Source of the DNA: an uncultured Lachnospiraceae bacterium
GTDB taxonomy: Bacteria > Bacillota > Clostridia > Lachnospirales > Lachnospiraceae
Reading direction: 5' to 3'
Length of the DNA stretch: 64,000 nucleotides
Assembly: GCA_946546945.1 (NCBI GenBank)
Contig: CAMNOU010000009.1
Location: forward strand, 1-64,000
Below the pieces are notes generated by a model. The model did no database searches and had not been told where the DNA came from. It saw only the letters and a program-made list of their open reading frames with translations. Every line of letters begins with the position of its first letter. The stretch's first letter is position 1. This document shows positions 35,810-43,636 of the stretch, piece after piece. A program made the translations under genes and the position numbers.

Positions 35810-35974
35810 AAGTACGCATCAGGCGTACTTGCCGCGGTGCGTATTCCTCTTGCGCGCCTGCGATCCGCCGGAGGCTTCAATCTTCAGCGCAGGTATGAAA
35901 CCCATGCTGAAGACGAAAATGTTAATTTGGCGCATTCCTCTCACGACTAAAGTCACGAGAATCCTGCGCTGAAT
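35810..35974. repeat. Compact structured non-coding element (nested inverted repeats), possible dispersed repeat
   Basis: This fills most of the 339-bp gap 35712-36050. It holds a perfect hairpin, AAGTACGC/GCGTACTT, with a 5-nt loop (35810-35830). An 11-bp inverted repeat TTCAGCGCAGG / CCTGCGCTGAA is separated by about 70 nt. A CTCACGAC-type hairpin near 35940 closes only with G-U pairs on the minus strand. Two similar segments, GCGTATTCCTCT and GCGCATTCCTCT, also occur. GC content is higher than in the surrounding spacer. An open minus-strand frame crosses it but has no ribosome binding site. It could be a minus-strand RNA element, a MITE-like repeat or a recombination scar. Confidence 0.45.
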
Positions 35975-35975
35975 A

Positions 35976-36004
35976 TTGATTCGACTTTTTGTATGATGTA
36001 TAAT
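35976..36004 (+). promoter_or_regulatory. Sigma-A promoter of the second lctD
   Basis: TTGATT (35976-35981), 17-bp spacer, consensus TATAAT (35999-36004). It gives the second lactate dehydrogenase its own transcript, probably reading on into the metallophosphoesterase gene. Confidence 0.8.
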
Positions 36005-36050
36005 ATAGAGGTATATAAAATTACTATCAGGGGAAGAGGGAGGATTTTTT

Positions 36051-37469
36051 ATGGAATTCAATAAACCATCCGAAGAAATGATTGAAAAGCTCAGGGAGGC
36101 TGTTCCCGGCCGGGTGTATACCGGGGAGGATATCAATGAGGATTTTACGCATGATGAGTATGATGTTCACGGACATTTCATGCCGGATGCAGTTGTTACG
36201 GTGAAGACAACGGAGGAAGTATCTGCCGTATGCAGACTTTGTTATGAATATGAGGTTCCGTTTGTTCCGAGAGGGGCAGGAACAGGACTTTCCGGCGGAT
36301 GTGTGCCGACGGCCGGAGGAATTGTGATCGATATGCAGCGGATGAATGAGATCATTGCTGTAGATCTGGATAATCTTGTGATCCGCGCCCAGGCCGGAGC
36401 ATTGATCGATGATGTGCAGAAAGCATGTCTTTCCAAGGGAATGATGTATCCGCCTGATCCGGGCGAGAAGTTTGCGACATTGGGCGGAAATGTGGCAACA
36501 AATGCCGGCGGTATGCGTGCCTGCAAATACGGAAGTACCAGAGACTGGGTTCTGGCAATGACTGTCGTAATGCCGAATGGTGACATCATGCGTTTCGGAG
36601 CCGAAGTCAGCAAGAATTGCTCCGGATACAGTCTGATGAATCTGATCAGCGGATCAGAGGGAACTCTCGGAATTATCACAGAGCTCAGTATGCGGATCGC
36701 GCCGAATCCGAAGGGCACCATCAGCCTTCTTGCACCGTTCGCGGATGTAGATACCTGTATTTCCTGCGTCAGCAAAGTGAAGGCGGCCAACCTGAATCCG
36801 CAGGCTCTGGAGTTCATGGATCGTGACAATGTGAAATCCATTGAACAGTACCTGGATAAAAAGGTATATCCCGATAAAATAGAAGGAGAAGAAGTCGGAG
36901 CCTATCTTCTGGTCAACTTCGAAGTATTCAGTGAGGAGGAGGCAGACAGCATTATGGAACATGCTGCTGAGGTTTTCCTGGAGAACGGAGCGATGGATGT
37001 CATCGTATTTGATACTCCTGCAGCACTGAAAAATGCATGGCAGGTGCGCGGATCTGCACTGGAGGCAATTCTGGAGCAGTTTACACTGACCGATGAATGT
37101 GATGTAGTCGTTCCCATCAGCAATCTTGCGGAACTGATTAAATACTGTGCATCTCTTCAGGATGAGACAGGTGTTGCGATCCGTCTGACCGGTCATGCCG
37201 GCGACGGAAATGTGCATGTCAGCCTTTGCGCAAATGATATGACACAGGAGGAATTTGAAGAACACTGTGAGAAGTGTTTTGATCTGATTTATGCAAAAGG
37301 TAAGGAACTGGAAGGACTTGTCAGCGGTGAGCACGGAATCGGAAACTGCCGCATCGACCGTCTGGAGCAGTTTGTCGGAAAAGAACAGATGGATCTGATG
37401 GTCGCAATTAAGAAAGCATGTGATCCGAAGATGCTGCTGAATCCGGGCAAGGTATGTTATTCCCTCTAA
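36051..37469 (+). CDS. lctD: FAD-dependent lactate dehydrogenase-like oxidoreductase (copy 2)
   Basis: A 472-residue GlcD-like flavoprotein, clearly paralogous to the enzyme at 28075. It shares PRGAGTGLSGGCVP, GGNVATNAGGMRACKYGSTRDWV, LTGHAGDGNVHVSLC and SGEHGIGNCRIDRL. The differing residues around the active site (VSLC for IYQC; GNCR for GRGK) leave room for a different isomer or 2-hydroxyacid. GGGAGG precedes the ATG. It is separated from the main cluster by a terminator and has its own promoter, so it may be expressed under other conditions. It could use the second Etf pair. Confidence 0.87.
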   Translation: MEFNKPSEEMIEKLREAVPGRVYTGEDINEDFTHDEYDVHGHFMPDAVVTVKTTEEVSAVCRLCYEYEVPFVPRGAGTGLSGGCVPTAGGIVIDMQRMNEIIAVDLDNLVIRAQAGALIDDVQKACLSKGMMYPPDPGEKFATLGGNVATNAGGMRACKYGSTRDWVLAMTVVMPNGDIMRFGAEVSKNCSGYSLMNLISGSEGTLGIITELSMRIAPNPKGTISLLAPFADVDTCISCVSKVKAANLNPQALEFMDRDNVKSIEQYLDKKVYPDKIEGEEVGAYLLVNFEVFSEEEADSIMEHAAEVFLENGAMDVIVFDTPAALKNAWQVRGSALEAILEQFTLTDECDVVVPISNLAELIKYCASLQDETGVAIRLTGHAGDGNVHVSLCANDMTQEEFEEHCEKCFDLIYAKGKELEGLVSGEHGIGNCRIDRLEQFVGKEQMDLMVAIKKACDPKMLLNPGKVCYSL

Positions 37470-37487
37470 AAGAAAGAAGAGGATAGT

Positions 37488-38567
37488 ATGTCGAAGCATT
37501 TTACACGGGAGGAATATGAGCTTCTGTGCCGCATTGCTGATTTCGGCATAGAGACAGCAAAAAAGCAGGACAAAAGGGAACGATATAAGAAAACAGCTGC
37601 CCGTCTGGCCAGTGATTTTTCCTGGTATTCGGAAAATGATGACACAGAACTGGAACTGGAAGGCGCTGTTAAGAAAAACCTGACCGAAGGGATCAGCGCG
37701 CTGCAGCTGGCAATGAGGAACGACTATGAGATCATGCAGTCGGTCTATGAGATTGATCAGGAGAAAGCTGCCGGTTATTTCCGGCATACCGGCAGCTTTG
37801 ATCCGGAAATGCTGAAAGCGCTGAAGAAAAAGCTGAAGAGAGAGCAGACGGTGCCGTCCCGAAAGATGTATATCTCTGATCTGCATTTTTTCCATGAAAG
37901 CCTGAATTACCAGATGGACAACCGGGGATTTGCGGATTCACGTGAGATGAATGAGTATATGATCAGGCAGTGGAACAGCAAGGTCACGCAGAAGGATGAG
38001 ATCTATATCCTTGGAGATCTTTCGGTCGGAAAAGGAAAAGAGACCAGTGAAATTCTGGAAAAGATGCATGGTAAGCTCTATCTGATCGAGGGAAATCATG
38101 ATAAATTTCTGGGAGACCGATCCTTTGATACGGCCCGCTTTGAATGGATCAGATCTTATGCGGAGATCCGTGATCACAAACGAAAGGTAGTGCTTTCTCA
38201 TTATCCTGTGTTTTGTTATGTCGGACAGTACCGGAGAATCAATCAGGTTCCGGATACCTATATGCTGTACGGACATGTGCATGATACGCTGGATGAAGCG
38301 CTGGTCAACCGCTTCATCCGGATTACCAGAAACACGAAGCGCATGACAAAATACAGTGATAAGCCCGAACCGATCCCGTGTAATATGATCAATTGTTTTT
38401 GCATGTATTCGGATTATATGCCGCTGACACTGGATGAATGGATCGTGCTCGATGAAAAAAGGCGGGAACGAATGAATCATTCGGAAGGAGATTGGGATGA
38501 AGATCAAAGGAGTAAACCTGGGGAACTGGCTGGTCCTGGAAAAATGGATGAGTCCGGCCCTGTTTGA
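37488..38567 (+). CDS. Metallophosphoesterase family protein with helical N-terminal domain
   Basis: A 359-residue soluble protein. The calcineurin-like domain occupies residues 125-300 with all five metal motifs in order: YISDLHFFH, LGDLSVG, EGNHDKF, LSHYPVF and YGHVHDT. The N-terminal 120 residues are helical and charged, without recognised similarity. Substrate unknown. GAAGAGG precedes the ATG, 18 nt after lctD copy 2. Its last 71 nt overlap the GH5 gene in another frame; the C-terminal tail there (DEDQRSKPGELAG) looks unstructured, so the overlap probably arose by 3' extension. Confidence 0.85.
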   Translation: MSKHFTREEYELLCRIADFGIETAKKQDKRERYKKTAARLASDFSWYSENDDTELELEGAVKKNLTEGISALQLAMRNDYEIMQSVYEIDQEKAAGYFRHTGSFDPEMLKALKKKLKREQTVPSRKMYISDLHFFHESLNYQMDNRGFADSREMNEYMIRQWNSKVTQKDEIYILGDLSVGKGKETSEILEKMHGKLYLIEGNHDKFLGDRSFDTARFEWIRSYAEIRDHKRKVVLSHYPVFCYVGQYRRINQVPDTYMLYGHVHDTLDEALVNRFIRITRNTKRMTKYSDKPEPIPCNMINCFCMYSDYMPLTLDEWIVLDEKRRERMNHSEGDWDEDQRSKPGELAGPGKMDESGPV

Positions 38568-39660
38568 GGGAACGACCGCGGAAGACGAGCATGATCTTCC
38601 GGGACAATTGTCAAAGGAAGTCTATGAGGCGAGAATAAAAATCCACCGGTCGGAATACATTTCCGAGGGTGATTTTGTGCGGATCAGGGCGATGGGAATG
38701 AACACGGTGCGCATACCGGTGCCGTTTTTCATTTTCGGAGATGTTGAGCCCTACATCGGTTGTATTGAAGAACTGGATAAGGCATTCAACTGGGCAGAGC
38801 GGTACGGACTGAAGATTCTGATCGACCTGCATACGGTTCCCGGCGGACAGAACGGATTTGACAATGGAGGATGGTGCGGCGTATGTACCTGGTCGCAGGA
38901 CCCTGAAAAAGTGGAATGGACGATCCGGCTTCTGGAGAAACTGGCACAGCGGTATGGCAGCCGTACCGGTCTGTTCGGGATCCAGCCGGTCAATGAACCG
39001 ATCACAGAAGAGATATGGAATCTGATGGATGTGCCGAACCGTTATCCGGCGGCAGATCCGGCGCTGGCAGAAAAGAGCAGACCGAATACCTGGGAATTTC
39101 TGGAAGACTTTTATCTTCGGGTGTATGAACGCCTCAGAAAGATTCTTCCGGAGGATAAGGCCATCGTACTTCATGATGGATTTGACAGTTATCACTGGAA
39201 AGGATTCATGCAGGACGACAAGTATAAAAATGTCTGGCTGGACACCCATCTGTATCTGATGATGGCGGAAGCTTCCGGATGTGAGCAGACTCCGCAGGAA
39301 TATGTGAACTACATTTTCACCAACTATCAAAAACAGATCCGGGAAATGGAAAAGTATTTTCCTGTCCTCTGCGGAGAATGGTGCCTGTTCAATTCTCTTT
39401 GTGTCGGGGCAGATACAAACGGAGGACGTACGGTGCTCCACGGAGAAGACGGAATGTCATCGGAGACGGTCAGTGATGAGGAAAAGAAAAATATCTACCG
39501 GCTCCTTGCAGATGCGCAGTTAGAGGCCTGGCGGAGCGGGCACGGGTATTTTTACTGGAGTTATAAACTGCTGACCGATACGGTCAATACAAACGGCTGG
39601 ATCGGCTGGGATGCCTGGGATTTTGGCAGATGCCATGATTTGGGCTGGATACAGATCTGA
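38497..39660 (+). CDS. Glycoside hydrolase family 5 (cellulase/exo-beta-glucanase-like)
   Basis: A 387-residue cytoplasmic TIM-barrel glycosidase with no signal peptide. It starts KGVNLGNWLVLEKWMSP, typical of GH5 exo-beta-1,3-glucanase-like enzymes. Other signatures are MNTVRIPVPF, LIDLHTVPGGQNGFDNGG, the acid/base Glu167 in GIQPVNEP and the nucleophile Glu294 in LCGEWCLFN. The location suggests it acts on imported oligosaccharides. The ATG at 38497 has GGAAGGAG upstream and lies inside the metallophosphoesterase gene (71-nt overlap), indicating translational coupling. A bidirectional terminator follows. Confidence 0.88.
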   Translation: MKIKGVNLGNWLVLEKWMSPALFEGTTAEDEHDLPGQLSKEVYEARIKIHRSEYISEGDFVRIRAMGMNTVRIPVPFFIFGDVEPYIGCIEELDKAFNWAERYGLKILIDLHTVPGGQNGFDNGGWCGVCTWSQDPEKVEWTIRLLEKLAQRYGSRTGLFGIQPVNEPITEEIWNLMDVPNRYPAADPALAEKSRPNTWEFLEDFYLRVYERLRKILPEDKAIVLHDGFDSYHWKGFMQDDKYKNVWLDTHLYLMMAEASGCEQTPQEYVNYIFTNYQKQIREMEKYFPVLCGEWCLFNSLCVGADTNGGRTVLHGEDGMSSETVSDEEKKNIYRLLADAQLEAWRSGHGYFYWSYKLLTDTVNTNGWIGWDAWDFGRCHDLGWIQI

Positions 39661-39668
39661 GCATAAAA

Positions 39669-39698
39669 AAGGCGGAGAGTTTTCTCCGCCTTCTTTCT
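39669..39698. terminator. Bidirectional terminator between the GH5 gene and htpG
   Basis: AAGGCGGAGA (39669-39678) pairs with TCTCCGCCTT (39683-39692) around a 4-nt loop. TTCTTTCT follows on the plus strand, and a six-T run on the minus strand. Confidence 0.9.
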
Positions 39699-39743
39699 GC
39701 CATAGGAGATTGCGATTCCCTATGTCAGAAAAAGTGCTGCTGA

Positions 39744-41822
39744 TTATTCTGCCTGATTGGCAAGCACCATCATGATCTCATTGCTGCGGGATACAAAGGC
39801 TGCCATTGCTTCTGGATCCAGCGGCTGGTTGGACAGCATAGCCAGATCATAGAGCTGTTTGCAGAAGACAGGAACATGAGCATCATCTTTGTGATCCAGA
39901 ATGAACTGAACCAGTTTGTTGTTGATATTCAGAGTCAGTGTTTCGCTGCCCCCGAACATATTCGGATCCATGCCGCCGATGCTGTACATCTTCATCATAT
40001 CCTGCATACGTCTGCCTTCCTCGGAGAGTGTGATCACCGAAGAAATGGAGGCATCTTTCAGTTTTTCCACCTTGACATCCAGATTCTCTTTTTCAAGAGC
40101 CTTGCGGAAGGTTTCGGTCAGGCTGTCCAGTGCCGTTTTCAGGTCTTCCTCGGAGACATCTTCCTTTAATGCATCGGTCAGGTCGGCATCAATACGCATG
40201 AATTTGTAATGCTGATTGCGCTGCTCGAGCTGCGTGATGAAGGAAGTATCGATGTTGTGGTTCAGGATCACTGCGTTCATGTCGGATTCTTTGAACATGC
40301 GGATGTACTGGCCCTGCTGGTTGACATCGGTAACGTAATAGATGGTCTTGCGGGTATCCTTCTCCTCAGCATTTTCCTCTTCTTTTTTCTCTTCACCGGC
40401 TGCCTCTGCCTCAGCGGCTGTGTCTGTTTCGGTCTTTTCCTCCTCTTCCTTCAGAAGTTCCGGAAGAGTAAGATACTTGCCGCTGATATCCTTGAAGAGG
40501 ATATAATCATTCATCCGGTCACAGAATTTCGTATCTTTTAAGCAGCCGAACTTGATGAACGGACTGATATCATCCCAGTATTTCTCATAGTTCTCTTTCT
40601 CGGTCTTGCACATGCCGGAAAGTTTGTCAGCAACCTTCTTGGAGATGTATTCGGAAATCTTCTTAACAAATCCATCGTTCTGAAGGGCGCTTCTGGATAC
40701 ATTCAACGGAAGATCCGGACAGTCGATGACACCCTTTAAGAGCATCAGGAACTCCGGAATGACTTCCTTGATATTATCAGCAATAAATACCTGATTGTTG
40801 TAAAGTTTGATGGTTCCCTCAATAGAATCATATTCCATGTTGATCTTCGGGAAGTACAGGATGCCCTTTAAGTTGAACGGGTAGTCCATATTCAGATGGA
40901 TCCAGAAGAGCGGCTCCTTGTAATCATTGAACGTCGTGCGGTAGAATTTCTTATAATCCTCGTCTGTGCACTCGTTGGGATGTTTAGTCCAGAGCGGATG
41001 TGTCTCGTTGAGCGGAACGGGACGCTTCAGGATTTTTACCTTTTCTGTACGTGGAGAAACCTCCACGATCTCCTTTTCGCCGTTCTCGTTTTCTTTTTCC
41101 TCTGTCTTGGCTTCTTCAATGATCGTTTCAATGACGACATCCTTGTCGGTTTTTTCCTCCACGGGGATCGTCTCATACTGAGGTTCCGCGTTCTCATTCA
41201 CCAGATAGATCTCGGTCGGCATGAAAGAGCAGTATTTGGTGAGGACTTCTCTTGCGCGGTATTCATTGGCGAACTCCAGGCAGTCCTCGTTCAGAAACAG
41301 AGTGATCTCAGTACCGACCGTGGTTTTTGTCCCGTCGGTCATATCAAATTCGGTACCGCCGTCGCAGCTCCAGTGTACCGGAACAGCGCCTTCCTTATAG
41401 GAGAGAGAATCGATCTGCACCTCATCCGCTACCATGAATGCAGAATAGAAGCCCAGTCCGAAATGACCGATGATCTGATCTTCATTCGCTTTGTCTTTAT
41501 ACTTTTCGAGGAAGTCGGCAGCGCCGGAGAACGCGATCTGGTTGATGTATTCCTCGACCTCATCCGCGGTCATGCCGAGTCCGTTATCAATGACCTTAAT
41601 GGTCTTATCTGTCGCATTAACGCGGACCTCAACCTTTGGTTCATAATCATCCGGAAGGGAGTACTCGCCCATCATATCCAGCTTTTTCAGCTTGGTGATG
41701 GCATCACAGCCGTTTGAGACGAGCTCGCGGTAAAAGATATCGTGGTCAGAATATAACCACTTTTTTATGATCGGAAAAATATTTTCACTGTTGATGGAAA
41801 GACTTCCATGTTTGTTGCCCAT
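39744..41822 (-). CDS. htpG: Molecular chaperone HtpG (Hsp90)
   Basis: A 692-residue bacterial Hsp90. The GHKL ATPase domain is at the N-terminus (YRELVSNGCDAITK, DNGLGMTADEVEEYI, IGHFGLGFYSAFMVAD). It carries two acidic insertions: one near residue 225-265 (EEAKTEEKENENGEKE) and one near 470-500 rich in E and A. They make it longer than E. coli HtpG (624). The C-terminal dimerisation region is intact. AAAGGAG precedes the ATG. The gene is monocistronic, with a CIRCE operator upstream of its promoter, so HrcA is the likely repressor. Confidence 0.96.
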   Translation of the reverse strand: MGNKHGSLSINSENIFPIIKKWLYSDHDIFYRELVSNGCDAITKLKKLDMMGEYSLPDDYEPKVEVRVNATDKTIKVIDNGLGMTADEVEEYINQIAFSGAADFLEKYKDKANEDQIIGHFGLGFYSAFMVADEVQIDSLSYKEGAVPVHWSCDGGTEFDMTDGTKTTVGTEITLFLNEDCLEFANEYRAREVLTKYCSFMPTEIYLVNENAEPQYETIPVEEKTDKDVVIETIIEEAKTEEKENENGEKEIVEVSPRTEKVKILKRPVPLNETHPLWTKHPNECTDEDYKKFYRTTFNDYKEPLFWIHLNMDYPFNLKGILYFPKINMEYDSIEGTIKLYNNQVFIADNIKEVIPEFLMLLKGVIDCPDLPLNVSRSALQNDGFVKKISEYISKKVADKLSGMCKTEKENYEKYWDDISPFIKFGCLKDTKFCDRMNDYILFKDISGKYLTLPELLKEEEEKTETDTAAEAEAAGEEKKEEENAEEKDTRKTIYYVTDVNQQGQYIRMFKESDMNAVILNHNIDTSFITQLEQRNQHYKFMRIDADLTDALKEDVSEEDLKTALDSLTETFRKALEKENLDVKVEKLKDASISSVITLSEEGRRMQDMMKMYSIGGMDPNMFGGSETLTLNINNKLVQFILDHKDDAHVPVFCKQLYDLAMLSNQPLDPEAMAAFVSRSNEIMMVLANQAE

Positions 41823-41848
41823 TGTCTATCACTCCTTTACATAATCAG

Positions 41849-41870
41849 ATTTCATGCGTCTGCATGAAAT
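41849..41870 (-). promoter_or_regulatory. Hairpin in the htpG 5' leader
   Basis: ATTTCATGC (41849-41857) pairs with GCATGAAAT (41862-41870) around a 4-nt loop, between the promoter and the ribosome binding site of htpG. It may protect the transcript or act as a temperature-sensitive element. Confidence 0.5.
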
Positions 41871-41880
41871 CACTATAACT

Positions 41881-41909
41881 ACTATAATACCGGAAAGGAG
41901 AAAAGTCAA
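41881..41909 (-). promoter_or_regulatory. Sigma-A promoter of htpG
   Basis: Read on the minus strand: TTGACT (41909-41904), 17-bp spacer, TATAGT (41886-41881). Transcription would start near 41874. Confidence 0.8.
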
Positions 41910-41916
41910 TAAAAAA

Positions 41917-41943
41917 TCAGCACTCTTTTCAAACGAGTGCTAA
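41917..41943 (-). promoter_or_regulatory. CIRCE operator (HrcA-binding inverted repeat)
   Basis: On the minus strand it reads TTAGCACTC, N9, GAGTGCTGA. This matches the CIRCE consensus TTAGCACTC-N9-GAGTGCTAA at 17 of 18 arm positions with the exact 9-nt spacer. It lies immediately upstream of the -35 element of htpG. Confidence 0.93.
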
Positions 41944-42113
41944 CAGGTTTTTGCAGAGTCTCATACGCTTCCTGAATTGCAAAAGAAAGACGCAAAATAC
42001 AGATTAGAACTATGATTTTTGAGAAAAAAGGTGTATGCTAGACAGGAGCAGGGCTTGTTCCTGCCGGATGGACTGCAGGAAAAAAATGAATGAACAGGAA
42101 AGGTTTTAAAAAA

Positions 42114-43343
42114 ATGGATAAACAGAGTGTTACAGACAGATTTTTAAGATATATTGCAGTGGACACACAGTCCGCGGAGGACTCCGATACCTTCCCGAGC
42201 ACAGAGAAGCAGAAGAATCTCGGGCGTATGCTGGCAGAAGAACTGCGCAGCATGGGTGCGGACCGGGTCGTTTTTGATGACCGGTACGGGTATGTCTATG
42301 CAATGATACCGGCTACCGATGCAGGAAATAAGGAAACACTGGGGCTGATCGCGCATATGGATACGGCTCCGGAGACATCGGGAAAGAATGTGAAGCCCCA
42401 TTTTGTTGAGAATTATCAGGGGCAGGATATCGTACTGAATGAAGAGCAGCACATTGTGCTGTCTCCGAAAGTGTATCCGGAGATGAATCATTATACCGGA
42501 AAGACACTCATTGTCACGGATGGCACGACCCTTCTCGGGGGAGATGACAAGGCCGGAGTGGCGGAAATCATGACACTGGCAGATACGCTGCTGTCCGATC
42601 CGTCCATCCCGCATGGCAGAATCGCCATCGCCTTTACCCCGGATGAAGAGGTCGGATGCGGAGTGGATCATTTTGATACAGAGCAATTTGGCGCAGACTA
42701 TGCCTTCACCGTAGACGGAGGAGCCATTGGTGAGCTTGAGTATGAAAATTTTAACGCGGCGTCAGCAGATGTAACGGTGTATGGCGTGACCGTACACCCC
42801 GGAGAGGCAAAGGGAAAGATGAAAAACGCTTCCCTGATTGCCATGGAGTTTGCCGGGATGATGCCGGAAGAACAGCGGCCGGAGTGCACGGAAGGATATG
42901 AGGGATTCCTTCATCTCTCCGATATGAGCGGAAAAGTGGAGGAGGCCAGACTTTCCTACATTATCAGAGACCACGACAGATCCGAATTCGAGCAGAAAAA
43001 AGAACTGTTTCACCAGGCAGCCCGGGAGCTGAATCAGAAGTACGGTGAAAATACAGTCACTGTTGACATTCGCGACAGTTACTATAATATGAAAGAAAAG
43101 ATCGAGCCGGACTATATGTTTCTGATCGAACGGGCAAAAACCGCCATGGAGAAAGTCGGAATCGTCCCGAAGATCCAGCCGATCCGCGGAGGCACAGATG
43201 GCGCGAGACTTTCGTTTATGGGGCTGCCGTGCCCGAATCTCTGTGCGGGCGGACACAATTTCCACGGAAGATATGAGTATATCTGCAAAGAATCCATGGA
43301 GACGATTGTCCGGATGCTGATTGAACTGTCAAAGACAGTCTGA
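42114..43343 (+). CDS. pepT: Peptidase T (tripeptide aminopeptidase)
   Basis: A 409-residue M20B zinc peptidase releasing the N-terminal residue of tripeptides in the cytoplasm. Metal-binding motifs in order: IAHMDTAPE, GGDDKAGVAEIM, AFTPDEEVGCGVDHFD, FTVDGG, and the C-terminal AGGHNFHGRYE. RGGTDGARLSFMGLP is the dimer-exchange loop. The ATG at 42114 has AGGAAAGG upstream; an ATG at 42090 has none. The 170-bp upstream region has no clear promoter that I can name. The TM1266-like gene follows 25 nt later. Confidence 0.95.
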   Translation: MDKQSVTDRFLRYIAVDTQSAEDSDTFPSTEKQKNLGRMLAEELRSMGADRVVFDDRYGYVYAMIPATDAGNKETLGLIAHMDTAPETSGKNVKPHFVENYQGQDIVLNEEQHIVLSPKVYPEMNHYTGKTLIVTDGTTLLGGDDKAGVAEIMTLADTLLSDPSIPHGRIAIAFTPDEEVGCGVDHFDTEQFGADYAFTVDGGAIGELEYENFNAASADVTVYGVTVHPGEAKGKMKNASLIAMEFAGMMPEEQRPECTEGYEGFLHLSDMSGKVEEARLSYIIRDHDRSEFEQKKELFHQAARELNQKYGENTVTVDIRDSYYNMKEKIEPDYMFLIERAKTAMEKVGIVPKIQPIRGGTDGARLSFMGLPCPNLCAGGHNFHGRYEYICKESMETIVRMLIELSKTV

Positions 43344-43368
43344 GGGGAAAAGAAAGGAAAAGACGATT

Positions 43369-43626
43369 ATGCAGGCGAGAGTGGCTGTGATGAGCATTAT
43401 TGTGGAAAACAGTGAAGAGGTGGACCGTTTGAATGGGATCCTTCACAATTACGGGGAGTATATCATCGGGAGAATGGGTCTGCCCTACCGGAAGAGAAAT
43501 ATCAATATCATCAGTATTTCTGTGGATGCACCGCAGGATATCATATCCGCGATGAGCGGTAAGATCGGGGCGCTGAAGGGCGTGAGCGTAAAAACCGCTT
43601 ATTCCAGCAAAATATACGAAGATTAG
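43369..43626 (+). CDS. TM1266 family iron-only hydrogenase system putative regulator
   Basis: An 85-residue ferredoxin-fold (ACT/NikR-C-like) protein. It matches the small TM1266 family in MSIIVENSEEVDRLNGILHNYGEYIIGRMGLPYRKRNINIISI and the Met/Ile-rich end. Family members usually lie with [FeFe]-hydrogenase maturation genes (hydEFG), which are absent here. The ATG at 43369 has AAAGGAAAAG upstream. It lies between pepT and an Fe-S aldo/keto reductase, with short gaps suggesting one transcript. Whether it binds DNA, a metabolite or a protein is unknown. Confidence 0.85.
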   Translation: MQARVAVMSIIVENSEEVDRLNGILHNYGEYIIGRMGLPYRKRNINIISISVDAPQDIISAMSGKIGALKGVSVKTAYSSKIYED

Positions 43627-43636
43627 GAGAGTATTT

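Noticed and set aside
35819-36136. A 105-codon minus-strand frame through the structured element
   Set aside because: No ribosome binding site is seen and it crosses the lctD2 promoter and start. The structured-element explanation fits the inverted repeats better.
26306-37469. Complete acrylate pathway to propionate
   Set aside because: No lactoyl-CoA dehydratase or CoA-transferase gene is in the window, so the pathway is only a hypothesis.
36654-37895. A 413-codon minus-strand frame across lctD copy 2 and the metallophosphoesterase gene
   Set aside because: It is antisense to two recognised enzymes and shows no domain or ribosome binding site.
40896-41717. A 273-codon plus-strand frame opposite htpG
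   Set aside because: Its composition mirrors the htpG codons, with no similarity or upstream site.
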